From Hoylesella loescheii DSM 19665 = JCM 12249 = ATCC 15930 (lineage in GTDB: Bacteria > Bacteroidota > Bacteroidia > Bacteroidales > Bacteroidaceae): a stretch of 64,000 bases of DNA. Positions 27,401-35,635 of the stretch are shown here, in pieces. The notes under the pieces were generated by a model, which worked only from the letters and a program-made list of their open reading frames with translations, was not told the origin of the DNA and did not search any database. How positions within the stretch are numbered: position 1 is the stretch's first letter; each line of letters starts with the position of its first letter. The DNA is taken from positions 248,001 to 312,000 of the forward strand of contig NZ_KB899212.1 of assembly GCF_000378085.1 (NCBI RefSeq), in the 5' to 3' direction. A program made the position numbers and the translations under genes.

Positions 27401-27872
27401 CCACCTTTCCTTGAAGTGCGGTTACGGGCGAAACGGTGTTGGCGCGTTCCAGTTCGTCGCTCTTCAGTTCGGTTACGGCGTATCCCAGAGCTTTGGTTTG
27501 GCGTTTGATACCCAGAGCCGTCACCACCACTTCGTTCAGTGCGGTGGCATCGTCTTCAAAGTCCACGTCCACCTGTTGGCGTCCGTTAACGGCAACGCTC
27601 TTGGCTTTGAAACCCAGATACGAGAACACGAGCGTTGACTGTGGCGAACATTCGATAGAATAATTTCCATCAATGTTGGTAACAGTACCCGTTCGTGTGC
27701 CTTGCACCGTTACCGAAGCGCCGATAACGGGTTCGCCCGTCGGGTCTTTCACGGTTCCCTTTACCGTGATGTTTTGCGCATAAAGTGTGCTGGCCAGCAT
27801 CCATATTAATGCGGTTAGGCACATTCGCCAAAAGGCGTGCGACTTTTTCAGCTTTTCGTTCATTTCTGTCAT
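24474..27872 (-). CDS. SusC/RagA family TonB-linked outer membrane protein
   Basis: The product is 1132 aa. After a signal peptide ending in STLYAQ at about residue 33 comes a carboxypeptidase-regulatory-like domain (NITVKGTVKDPTGEPVIGAS). The SusC signature LNEVVVTALGIKRQTKALGY and the plug (VTALQGKVAGVEISQSDGGM, SVSVLKGAAATALYGSRGLN) follow, then the barrel to the C-terminal YLFTLNATF. It differs clearly from the first SusC (17199-20399). An alternative ATG lies three codons inside. I found no clean promoter box upstream. Confidence 0.95.
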   Translation of the reverse strand: MTEMNEKLKKSHAFWRMCLTALIWMLASTLYAQNITVKGTVKDPTGEPVIGASVTVQGTRTGTVTNIDGNYSIECSPQSTLVFSYLGFKAKSVAVNGRQQVDVDFEDDATALNEVVVTALGIKRQTKALGYAVTELKSDELERANTVSPVTALQGKVAGVEISQSDGGMFGSTKIQIRGASTLNANNQPIFVVDGVILDNATSRSGDADWNSNINDYGNQLKNLNPDDFESVSVLKGAAATALYGSRGLNGAVVITTKSGKAGKGVSVRFSQTVGLETVYRSPDLQNKYLVGAFPGGVGYDEYYTKTGNTWGDNMSSFARNSKGDYSFIEQYDNGLAWGPEISWAEGKQFEQYDGTMGPARIFKNNYKDAYDTGFNTNTNISLQGGNDRTQFYASASYKYNKGTTPRNTFNRFSFLGKASQKVGDIMTVDFSVNFTQSQPRNAPLNIGEYFAKGTFPREYDVNRYRHLYKGEHGGLADGKYGDQYRSVPGRGLWWSIYENDYRQTETVFRPVLNLNVQALPWLQLSAGGSLNYYAVSGEYKEPGSGYANEGGSYSLSHTQTTQENFYVGANVNYQINDDWEVHGFLREEYFNQYAQLHSEKTNGGLIVPNQYFIKNSKLQPDVDTYKFNTKRIVSTIFMVGTSWKNQLFLDVTGRNDWSSSLVYSYGRGNFSYFYPSVSGSWIITESFKDKLPKWISFAKVRGSWAQVGNDTSPYYINSGYEIATYQRGDKKVYGMKIPDNMKSTDLKPERKNAWEVGLDWRFLDSRIGLDFTYYKENTRDQIMTIDVPRPSGVRQKLINAGNIQNSGIEIALNTTPYKRGDWQWDLNLTYTRNRNKIVELSPDVASYINLDGAATYGNYRIASVAKVGSDYGMLMSDSWIKTDEKTGKPIIGYSNNYRTVYYKRGGTVKEVGSMLPDFLGTVNTTLRWKDLSLYVLFDARFGGYVASYNSRYSTAYGFSGASENYRKGMTWTSRYDNAKDKTFTDGFIPDAIFDKGTVVTAPDGTQHDVSGMTYQQAYEKGYVEPAHMQSHGYFKNSWGQGVINDDWFKKLNYIALREVTLSYNVPRRLCGYIGAKSLALNLTGRNIAYLLNTAPNHENPESVRGTGAAQFRMRSFMPYTASYLFTLNATF

Positions 27873-28313
27873 GTTTAAAGATTAATTATATAGTAAGTGT
27901 CAATTTAGGTTTTGTCGAGGAACTAAATAATGCAGGGATAGCCTGCTCTAACAGGGTTCGATCCTCGTCTTTTTATTCTCTTTTTCTTCCATTTGTGCAT
28001 CGTTGGGCTGCACCTTCTGTCATTAATGACCTAGGCCGCGTCACTCGCGTGGGGGTGAAAAACATGCCCACTCAAGCCACAAGGAAAACATTATTCGGAT
28101 TAAGCAGTCGAGTAATAGTTAATAGTAGACTGCCCTGTGGCGCACAACACATAGCAAGGTAAGCAGTTGTTATTCGCCAACAAATTTAAATAAAAAGTAA
28201 ATAACTGACAACAAAAAAGCCTACAAAGTGTTATTTGCTTGGTATTTCAATATTCAGTAATGCGAATAACAGTGTTCAAGATGTGGTTTTTGGAAATAGA
28301 GAACCGTGCCAAC
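27873..28313. other. Intergenic stretch, no gene seen
   Basis: About 440 bp between SusC and the tRNA terminator. A TCGA-containing piece near 27945-27965 looks like a T-arm but no tRNA can be folded around it. Nothing else stands out. Confidence 0.4.
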
Positions 28314-28354
28314 AAAAAAAAGGAGTTGCCAACCTTGTGGTTGTAACTCCTTTT
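28314..28354 (-). terminator. Terminator of the tRNA-Pro transcript
   Basis: On the minus strand AGGAGTT pairs with AACTCCT and CAACC with GGTTG in one hairpin, followed by a run of eight T. It directly follows the tRNA. Confidence 0.85.
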
Positions 28355-28360
28355 CTTCTG

Positions 28361-28433
28361 TCGGGATTACTGGACTCGAACCAGCGACCTCGCGCCCCCC
28401 AGACGTGTGCGCTACCAACTGCGCTAAATCCCG
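28361..28433 (-). tRNA. tRNA-Pro (anticodon GGG)
   Basis: A 73-nt cloverleaf: acceptor CGGGATT/AATCCCG, D-arm GCGC/GCGC, T-arm GCTGG/CCAGT around TTCGAGT, discriminator A. The anticodon loop CTGGGGG gives GGG. One A-C mismatch (positions 28-42) is in the anticodon stem. CCA is not encoded. Confidence 0.9.
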
Positions 28434-28466
28434 AACATAGCCTTTAAGTTGCCTTAAAAGCGAGTG

Positions 28467-28497
28467 CAAAGGTAGGCAATAAATTGTTAATGGCAAA
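28467..28497 (-). promoter_or_regulatory. Promoter of tRNA-Pro
   Basis: On the minus strand the -33 box TTTG (28494-28497) and -7 box TACCTTTG (28467-28474) are spaced by exactly 19 bp, a full match to the Bacteroidetes housekeeping consensus. Confidence 0.8.
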
Positions 28498-28548
28498 ATT
28501 TTATTGCTGTTTTTTCGTGTGGGAGATGAATTTATCGCTCTTTTGTCG

Positions 28549-28556
28549 TATTTTTG
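28549..28556 (+). promoter_or_regulatory. Promoter -7 box for the metalloproteinase gene
   Basis: TATTTTTG matches TAnnTTTG and lies 74 nt before the ATG at 28630. It also argues against the longer frame beginning at 28504. Confidence 0.5.
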
Positions 28557-28629
28557 TAGTGGCGCAATGTATCTCTTCTTGCCTGTAAAGCAGGTTGGCG
28601 TCTCGTCTAATCTAAATATTTACAATGTA

Positions 28630-29736
28630 ATGAAACAGTATTTGTCTTCACTTTTTATGGTGGTCGCAGCGCTCGTGTTGCTGGCTGCTTGTAGTAAGGA
28701 TGAACTTAGAACCTCCCCTGGCCCCGAGCCCATAGATCCTACGGTTGTAAGTATATTGCCTGTTGTGTTCCATGTTTTCTATGCCGATGAGAACGACGCT
28801 ACGCAGAAAGTGCCAGCCAACCGACTAAGGCAGGTGCTTAATAACGTCAATGAGTTGTATCGTGGCACTTACAGTGGGGGTGAAAGCACAAATATTGCCT
28901 TTACGCTTGCATCAACCGCCGATGCAGGAAAGCGGCTCGACGCTCCTGGTGTGGAATATATCAAGCTTGGAAAGAACGAGTATCCCATCGATCCTTACGT
29001 GCTGATGAACGACAAGACTGGCAAATTTAAGCAATATATGTGGGACCCAAACAAGTATATTAACGTGTACGTGTACCATTTCAAGCAGCCTAAAGAGAAT
29101 GCAACGACGCTCGGCGTGAGCCACATGGCCGTGTCTTCAAAGGGCAATCATGAGTTGGAGGGATTGGTGGTGGCTAATAGCAACTATCTAACCTTGGAGA
29201 ATTTGACAACCCCTTTCTGCGTGTCGGTGAACAGCAAGTATGTTAACCAAGAGTCAAACCGTTATAACGATTGGCCCAACTTGCGTACTTTTACGATCCA
29301 CTCTGCCGACTTCAATGTCACGCTTGCACACGAACTGGGACATTATTTGGGACTTTTCCACGTGTTTGGAGAAGAGAATGGGGAATATCTAGATGGTTTT
29401 AAAGATACCGATTATTGTAAAGACACGCCAACATATAATAAGGTGGCATACGACAATTTCTTGACAGAGTACGTTAAAACGCACAATGCTCATAATGCGG
29501 ATCTCAACGAATTATTAAAGCGAACGGGAAGCGATGGCAAAACGTTCACTTCTAACAACATCATGGATTATGCCCTAAGCTTGGGCCACACCTTTACCAA
29601 GAACCAAACGGAGCGTATGTATCACGTGCTCGGTTATAGTCCGTTGATGCCGAAAACGCTTAGAAGAAGCCGAACAGTCAATACGCGCGTTGCGCCAAAG
29701 GGCATCGTGGATATCGAGTTTATTGTGGTAGAGTAG
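28630..29736 (+). CDS. Zinc-dependent metalloproteinase lipoprotein (metzincin)
   Basis: The 368-aa product has a lipoprotein signal (MKQYLSSLFMVVAALVLLAA then C, Cys21). The catalytic zinc motif HELGHYLGLFH spans residues 234-244 (HExxHxxGxxH), and the Met-turn is M312 in NNIMDYAL, so it is a metzincin. Likely site is the cell surface or the periplasm, anchored by lipid. The family is known in Prevotella and Bacteroides as a secreted protease-like lipoprotein. The upstream frame from 28504 lacks a start of quality. The gene is alone; it is followed by a GAAAAGGT-type repeat. Confidence 0.85.
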   Translation: MKQYLSSLFMVVAALVLLAACSKDELRTSPGPEPIDPTVVSILPVVFHVFYADENDATQKVPANRLRQVLNNVNELYRGTYSGGESTNIAFTLASTADAGKRLDAPGVEYIKLGKNEYPIDPYVLMNDKTGKFKQYMWDPNKYINVYVYHFKQPKENATTLGVSHMAVSSKGNHELEGLVVANSNYLTLENLTTPFCVSVNSKYVNQESNRYNDWPNLRTFTIHSADFNVTLAHELGHYLGLFHVFGEENGEYLDGFKDTDYCKDTPTYNKVAYDNFLTEYVKTHNAHNADLNELLKRTGSDGKTFTSNNIMDYALSLGHTFTKNQTERMYHVLGYSPLMPKTLRRSRTVNTRVAPKGIVDIEFIVVE

Positions 29737-29888
29737 GAAAAGATGAAAGGGTGAAAAGGTGAAGAAGTGAAAAGGTGAGAAGGTGAAGAAGTGAAAAAAT
29801 GAAAAGGTGAAGAGGTGGAAAGGGTGAAGAAGTGAAAAGGTGAGAAGGTGAAAAGGTGAAAGGGTGAAAGGATGGAAAGGTGAAAAAA
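29737..29888. repeat. 8-bp-period low-complexity array (GAAAAGGT type)
   Basis: About 18 units of GAAAAGGT/GAAGAAGT/GAAAGGGT follow the metalloproteinase stop. Similar arrays lie at 42687-42775, 44868-44893 and 56234-56386. Confidence 0.85.
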
Positions 29889-30024
29889 TCAATGTATAAA
29901 AAGATATAAGAGTTAAATGGAAGCGTATTTAAGGGCAGGTATGCCATCTTTCGCCTTTTCGTCTTTTACCTTTTGAAGTCGATAGGTTATGTCGTTGATA
30001 GATAGTAGATGAATATTTCGGTTG

Positions 30025-30134
30025 TTACATGTATGCTGGAACTGTGTTCCAGATGATATGGAGCAATGTTCCAGATGAAATGGAGCAGCGTTCCATCTTA
30101 TGTGGACCAACTCTCCAGAATAGCAATAGGGTGA
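30025..30134. repeat. 22-bp dyad array, copy 3
   Basis: Units start at 30025, 30047, 30069, 30091 and 30113, exactly 22 bp apart. The inner three carry TTCCA with TGGA/TGGAG; the outer two are weaker. Confidence 0.8.
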
Positions 30135-30258
30135 TGCCTTACCAATAAATGCATTGCAAAGGCTTATTTTGGGGCTTTCGAAAGCAGACGTGTTGTTGTT
30201 GAAAATGCCATAGAAGAGATGGTGTGAGTTGCTCTTTAAGGGGGCGGATTATGCTTCT

Positions 30259-30320
30259 TGGCTAACTGCTACGTGGTAGTTAGCGCAAGGTTTTCTCGCC
30301 TATGCCTAGACCGTTTTGTG
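30259..30320 (-). repeat. R1 dispersed repeat, partial copy
   Basis: GCTAACTGCTACGTGGTAGT TAGCGCAAGG matches the ACCGCGTAGCGGTT end of R1, and further bases (CGCCTATGCCTAGACC) match loosely. Confidence 0.5.
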
Positions 30321-30719
30321 TTGTTTGTGGTTTTAAACAGGTGTGTTTTGGACAAGGCTAACATGAAAAACACGTATCTACACCAACTGCTATGTAATGA
30401 TAAGTAAAACTAATCCCGTCTGTATGTAGGTTGTTTGGGGGTTGTTGATTATCCCATGTTCATAGTGATATAGAGCAAACGTCCGTTCGCCAATAGCAAC
30501 AAATGCCCGCTTCAGCCTACCCTTATTTAGTCATTGCTCAATAGCTCTTCGCTTACATTCGTTTTTGTGTTCATTTGTTCACCGCATTTTGTGCTTGCTC
30601 CGTTGTTCTTCCAGATACTTGTCTACCAATTAAAGTGCTCGCACACAGCACCTCGCGCAAGTCGTATTAATAAATATTAAAAGCGTTGAAGTATTCTGAC
30701 AACGAACGATATTTCTTCG

Positions 30720-30727
30720 TACCTTTG
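30720..30727 (+). promoter_or_regulatory. Promoter -7 box for the RND efflux operon
   Basis: TACCTTTG matches TAnnTTTG and lies about 90 nt before the adaptor ATG. No nearby repressor gene was found. Confidence 0.6.
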
Positions 30728-30818
30728 CAACGAAAAAACTTAACCGGCGCGTTGAGTTTTTCTAATTAGGATAACAAATTGGTCGAATACAGCAATAAAT
30801 AGTTTAGATAAATAAGGT

Positions 30819-32012
30819 ATGAAACAAAAGAAATGGTTAATGTTGGTGGCCTTTGCCGCCCTTTTGGCTGCATGTGGCGGCAGGGGTGACATGAAAATGG
30901 GCGACAATGAATATCCCGTAATGACGGTAGGTACGCAAGGGTCGGAGACGCAAACCACCTATCCCGCTTCCATCAAGGGTGAACAAGACGTGGAGATAAG
31001 GCCCAAAGTGTCGGGCTTCATCACCAAGCTTTGCGTACAAGAGGGTCAAGTGGTGAAGGCTGGGCAGTTGCTCTTCGTCATTGATAACACCACTTACCAG
31101 GCACAAGTGCGCCAAGCGCAGGCCGCACTGAATTCGGCTAAGGTGCAACTTAACACCACCAAGCTTACTTTCGATAACAGTAAGAAGCTTTTTGAACGTA
31201 ACGTTATCGGCGCTTACGAACTGCAAACTTCACAAAACGCATACGAAAACGCTCGCGCCACAGTGGCACAAGCACAGGCTTCGTTGTCTTCGGCAAAAGA
31301 CATGTTGGGCTTTTGCTTCGTGAAAAGTCCTGCCAACGGCATCGTGGGCAGCTTGCCCTATAAGGTGGGAGCACTGGTTAGCGCACAAAGCGTTGAACCG
31401 CTCACGACCGTTTCGAACGCTTCTACCATCGAGGTGTACTTCTCCGTGAACGAGAAAGACGTGCTAAACATGTCGAAACAAGCAGGAGGAACACACGCTG
31501 CCATTAGCGACTATCCCGAAGTGAAGTTGCAATTGGCCGATGGAACGGTGTACCAACATCCAGGTAAGGTGGTGAAGATGAGTGGCGTTATCAACCAAGC
31601 AACGGGTGCCGTTTCGCTTATCGCTCGCTTCCCCAACCCCGAACACCTGCTAAAGAGTGGTGCTTCGGGCACGATCATTGTGCCTCGAGTTAACAATAAT
31701 AGTCTGGTTATCCCCCAAAGCGCAACTACCGAGATACAAGATAAGGTATTTGTGTATAAGGTGGGTGAAGAAAACCGCGTGAGATACACAGAGATTACCG
31801 TCGATCCACAAAACGATGGTAACAATTATGTGGTTACTGGCGGGTTGAAAGCAGGCGATAAGATTGTTACTCGCGGACTTACCACGCTTACAGACACCAT
31901 GCAGATTGTACCGATTACAGAGGAGCAATATCTGAAAAAGGTGTCGGATGCGGCTAAGCTGGGCAAGAACCAGAATAGCGCAAAGGGTTTTATCGACATG
32001 ATGAAGAAGTAG
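30819..32012 (+). CDS. RND efflux periplasmic adaptor (AcrA/MexA type)
   Basis: The 397-aa lipoprotein (lipobox LLAAC, Cys20) links the inner-membrane pump to the outer-membrane channel. It shows the biotinyl-like half motifs: EIRPKVSGFITKLCVQEGQV and LLFVIDNTTYQAQVRQAQA, with a coiled-coil hairpin (about 95-150, LNSAKVQLNTTKLTFDNSKK), then SPANGIVGSLPYKVGALVSA and a beta-barrel domain (VTGGLKAGDKIVTRGLTTL). It heads a three-gene efflux set. The gap to the pump gene (353 bp) is large for this type of operon. Confidence 0.92.
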   Translation: MKQKKWLMLVAFAALLAACGGRGDMKMGDNEYPVMTVGTQGSETQTTYPASIKGEQDVEIRPKVSGFITKLCVQEGQVVKAGQLLFVIDNTTYQAQVRQAQAALNSAKVQLNTTKLTFDNSKKLFERNVIGAYELQTSQNAYENARATVAQAQASLSSAKDMLGFCFVKSPANGIVGSLPYKVGALVSAQSVEPLTTVSNASTIEVYFSVNEKDVLNMSKQAGGTHAAISDYPEVKLQLADGTVYQHPGKVVKMSGVINQATGAVSLIARFPNPEHLLKSGASGTIIVPRVNNNSLVIPQSATTEIQDKVFVYKVGEENRVRYTEITVDPQNDGNNYVVTGGLKAGDKIVTRGLTTLTDTMQIVPITEEQYLKKVSDAAKLGKNQNSAKGFIDMMKK

Positions 32013-32365
32013 AACAATAGTTTTTAAGACGCTTAGCTTTTAAGTTTTAGAGTTGATAAGGTTTTGTTTTTTAGTTTTGTTGGTTTTGCGTTAATGAACT
32101 TTTGAACTTGGTTTGTGCCTTTCTTGACACCTATGGCAGGTTAAACGCATGCACATCGTGATTTGTTGCGCTTGTCATAACCACATCTCGAAATATCAAA
32201 AACTCAGAAACGCGAATAGGCATCATCACTTTGAACAGATGCTCACGATATAAACTAGACCTTAAAAATGGGGTAGGGCTTCTTATTTAATAAGGTGTCG
32301 CCTGTCCTTGTACTCAACATCAAGAACTAGAAAGCTCAAGAACTTTCGAACTCAAAGACTAGAAT
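32013..32365. other. Gap inside the efflux operon, no gene
   Basis: 353 bp, AT-rich, with short CTCAAGAA/CTAGAAAG-type repeats near 32320-32365. No terminator-like hairpin and no promoter box stand out. Confidence 0.4.
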
Positions 32366-35300
32366 ATGACATTTACAAGATTCATACAACGCCCAGTACT
32401 CTCCACGGTTATCTCCGTGTTTCTTGTGTTGCTGGGTTTAATCGGCATCGTGTCGCTGCCCATTGCGCAGTATCCCGACATTGCCCCACCCACCATTTCG
32501 GTGATGGCTTTTTATCAGGGAGCCGATGCCCAAACGGTCCTTAACTCCGTGGTGGTACCTCTTGAAGAGAGCATTAACGGTGTAGAGAACATGACCTACA
32601 TGGAGAGTACTGCCACAAACGACGGTACGGCCATGATAACCATTTACTTTAAGCAGGGCGTTAACGCCGACATGGCTGCCGTGAACGTGCAAAACCGCGT
32701 GTCGCAGGCACAAGCGCTGCTGCCCGCAGAGGTTACGCAGGTGGGTGTTACCACCTCGAAACGGCAGACGAGTAACGTTGTGATGTATACCATCACGTCT
32801 TCCGACGGCCGTTACGACGAAAAGTTCATCACCAATTTCAACGAAATCAACATCCAACCAGCCATCAAACGTGTGCAGGGAGTGGGTAATGTGCAGTCGT
32901 TTAGCTCCGGTACGTACTCTATGCGTATATGGTTGCAGCCCGACAAGATGAAACAATACGGGCTGATGCCTAGCGACGTGGCTGCCGCACTTGCCGAACA
33001 GAACATTCAGGCAGCACCTGGCTCGTTTGGCGAGCAAAGCAATGTGGCTTTCGAATACGTGATGCGCTATAAGGGAAGGCTTAAAACGCCCGAAGAATAC
33101 GGCAACATCATCATCAGCAACAATACCCAAGGCCAGACGCTTTACCTAAAAGACGTGGCTAAGATAGAGCTGGGTGCGCTGGGTTATTCTGTAATGATGA
33201 AGAACAACGGCCATCCCTCGGCGATGGGTATGGTACAACAGATTGCCGGTTCTAACGCCACACAGATTGCACAAGACGTGAAGAAGGTGCTTGAAGAGCA
33301 ATCTAAAACCTTCCCTCCTGGGCTTGAATATAAGATAAACTACGACGTTACCGAGTTCCTTTTCGCCGCAATCGAAGAGGTGGTAATGACCTTGATCATT
33401 ACCTTTGTGCTGGTGTTCCTTGTGGTTTACGTCTTCTTGCAAGACTTCCGCTCAACGCTCATCCCGCTTATTGCCGTGCCCGTGTCGCTCATTGGTACGT
33501 TCCTCTTCTTGTGGATGTTCGGTTTCTCCATCAACTTGCTAACGCTCTCGGCCTTGTTGCTGGCCATTGCCATTGTGGTAGACGATGCCATTGTGGTGGT
33601 TGAGGCTGTGCACGCCAAGCTAGACATGGGTTATAAGAGTTCGAAGGTGGCTGCCATCGATGCCATGAACGAGATTTCGGGTGCCATTATCTCCATTACG
33701 CTGGTTATGGCCTGTGTGTTTATCCCCGTATCGTTTATCAGTGGCACGTCGGGAACGTTCTATCGCGAGTTCGGTGTTACCATGGCCGTGTCTATTATCA
33801 TATCGGCCATCAACGCCCTTACCCTTTCGCCCGCGCTTTGTGCCATCTTCTTGAAGCCCCACGCCGATGGCGAGCATGGCAAGAAAACCAGTTTTGTAGA
33901 TCGTTTCCATGCGGGCTTCAATGTGGCTTTTAACAAGATGTTGGGTAAATATCGCAAGGGCGTAGAGAACATCATCAGGCATCGCATCGTTACTGGTATC
34001 GCCGTGTTGGTGGGTGTTGTGGTTTTGGTGTTCACTATGAGCACAACCAAGACGGGTCTTGTGCCTAACGAAGACACGGGAACGCTCTTCGTAACCATCT
34101 CGTTGCCACCAGCCACCAGCCAAGAGCACACACAAGAGGTGGTAAACCAAGTGGATGAGATGCTGGCTAACAACCCAATGATACAGAGTCGCGAACAAAT
34201 TGTGGGCTACAACTTCATCGCAGGCCAAGGTTCCGACCAAGCCACGTTCGTGCTTAAGCTCAAACCGTTTGAAGAACGTACAGGTGGATTCTTCTATAAG
34301 CTTGCTGGATTGTGGGAGGGCGACGGCATTATGCGTTTCTTTATCGATGTTCGCAGTTCTAACATGATTCTTGGCACCATTTATAAGCAGATTTCCAGCA
34401 TCAAGGGTGCACAGATCATCGCATTCGGTGCGCCGATGATTCCTGGCTACGGACTTGCCAACAGTGTTACGTTCACCATGCAGGATAAGACGGGCGGAAG
34501 CCTCGACCACTTCTTTAAGGTGACGCAAGACTATCTGAAGGAGCTGAACCAACGCCCTGAAGTGATGAACGCCATGACCACTTACAACCCCAACTACCCG
34601 CAATATTTGGTAGACGTGGATGTGGCCAAGTGTAAGCAGAGTGGCATTAGTCCGCGCGTGGTGCTCTCAACGTTGCAAGGTTACTATGGCGGTATGTACG
34701 CATCCAACTTCAATAGCTTTGGTAAGCTCTACCGCGTAATGATTCAAGGCGACGTTGCCAGTCGTATGAAACCAAGCGACATCACCAATATCTACGTGCG
34801 TACAGCACAAGGCATGGTGCCCGTAAGCGAATATTGCACGCTCAAACGTGTGTATGGACCCTCTAATGTGCGACGTTTCAACCTCTTCACCAGCATCAAC
34901 ATCAACGTAACACCTGCCGACGGATACTCCTCGGGAGAAGTTATCAAGGCCATAGAAGAGGTTGCTGCGCAGAATTTACCTACAGGTTACGGCTACGACT
35001 TCTCAGGTTTGACGCGTTCGGAGCACGAACAATCCAACACCACGGCTATTATTTTCGCCCTCTGTTTGGTGTTCGTCTACCTCATTCTCTCGGCTCAATA
35101 CGAGAGTTATCTGCTTCCCTTGTCGGTAATCCTTTCGTTGCCGTTCGGCTTGGCGGGTGCGTTCATCTTTACGCAGCTATTTGGTCATCAGAACGACATT
35201 TACATGCAGATTGCCCTCATTATGCTTATCGGACTCTTGGCAAAGAACGCCATCCTTATCGTTGAGTTCGCTTTGGAACGCCGACGCACGGGTATGGCCA

Positions 35301-35635
35301 TCAAGTACAGTGCCATCTTGGGTGCGGCCTCCCGTCTGCGACCCATCTTGATGACAGGTTTGGCCATGGTTATCGGTCTTCTACCCATGATGTTTGCTAG
35401 CGGTGTGGGCAAGAACGGAAACCAAACGCTGGGTGCGGCAGCCGTTGGCGGTATGCTCATCGGTATGATTTTGCAGATATTTGTTGTGCCCGCGCTCTTC
35501 GTTATCTTCCAACACCTGCAAGAGAAGTTCAGTCCCTTGGAGTTTGGCGACGAAGAAAACCGCGAGGTAAAGAGCGAGTTGAAACAGTATGCACGCCAAA
35601 TGGCGATAGAAAAAGACGTGAAAGCAAAACAATGA
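32366..35635 (+). CDS. RND efflux pump permease (AcrB/MexB, HAE1 type)
   Basis: The 1089-aa protein is a 12-helix drug/proton antiporter of the HAE1 class. The N-terminus MTFTRFIQRPVLSTVISVFL, the GADAQTVLNSVVVPLEESIN porter segment and ATNDGTAMITIYFKQGVNAD are family features. Proton-carrying D406 and D407 occur in helix 4 (VVDDAIVVVEAV), and the C-terminal helices contain LSAQYESYLLPLSVILSLPF and RLRPILMTGLAMVIGLLPMM. The stop overlaps the next start by four bases (ATGA). Normal length. It should export toxic small molecules across both membranes with its partners. Confidence 0.96.
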   Translation: MTFTRFIQRPVLSTVISVFLVLLGLIGIVSLPIAQYPDIAPPTISVMAFYQGADAQTVLNSVVVPLEESINGVENMTYMESTATNDGTAMITIYFKQGVNADMAAVNVQNRVSQAQALLPAEVTQVGVTTSKRQTSNVVMYTITSSDGRYDEKFITNFNEINIQPAIKRVQGVGNVQSFSSGTYSMRIWLQPDKMKQYGLMPSDVAAALAEQNIQAAPGSFGEQSNVAFEYVMRYKGRLKTPEEYGNIIISNNTQGQTLYLKDVAKIELGALGYSVMMKNNGHPSAMGMVQQIAGSNATQIAQDVKKVLEEQSKTFPPGLEYKINYDVTEFLFAAIEEVVMTLIITFVLVFLVVYVFLQDFRSTLIPLIAVPVSLIGTFLFLWMFGFSINLLTLSALLLAIAIVVDDAIVVVEAVHAKLDMGYKSSKVAAIDAMNEISGAIISITLVMACVFIPVSFISGTSGTFYREFGVTMAVSIIISAINALTLSPALCAIFLKPHADGEHGKKTSFVDRFHAGFNVAFNKMLGKYRKGVENIIRHRIVTGIAVLVGVVVLVFTMSTTKTGLVPNEDTGTLFVTISLPPATSQEHTQEVVNQVDEMLANNPMIQSREQIVGYNFIAGQGSDQATFVLKLKPFEERTGGFFYKLAGLWEGDGIMRFFIDVRSSNMILGTIYKQISSIKGAQIIAFGAPMIPGYGLANSVTFTMQDKTGGSLDHFFKVTQDYLKELNQRPEVMNAMTTYNPNYPQYLVDVDVAKCKQSGISPRVVLSTLQGYYGGMYASNFNSFGKLYRVMIQGDVASRMKPSDITNIYVRTAQGMVPVSEYCTLKRVYGPSNVRRFNLFTSININVTPADGYSSGEVIKAIEEVAAQNLPTGYGYDFSGLTRSEHEQSNTTAIIFALCLVFVYLILSAQYESYLLPLSVILSLPFGLAGAFIFTQLFGHQNDIYMQIALIMLIGLLAKNAILIVEFALERRRTGMAIKYSAILGAASRLRPILMTGLAMVIGLLPMMFASGVGKNGNQTLGAAAVGGMLIGMILQIFVVPALFVIFQHLQEKFSPLEFGDEENREVKSELKQYARQMAIEKDVKAKQ

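Larger units (their letters stand above)
29737..30818. other. 1.1-kb repeat-rich stretch before the efflux operon
   Basis: It contains a GAAAAGGT-type 8-bp array (29737-29888), a 22-bp dyad array (30025-30134), an R1 partial copy (30259-30320), and the efflux promoter (30720-30727). No gene is evident. Confidence 0.6.

Noticed and set aside
27945..27965. tRNA-like T-arm
   Set aside because: No acceptor, D or anticodon arm can be paired around it.
28504..28629. N-terminal extension of the metalloproteinase
   Set aside because: Lipoprotein signal starts at 28630 and a promoter box at 28549 lies within the extension.
33620..34603. 327-aa antisense frame in the RND pump gene
   Set aside because: The plus-strand gene is a complete pump; the antisense frame is a codon shadow.
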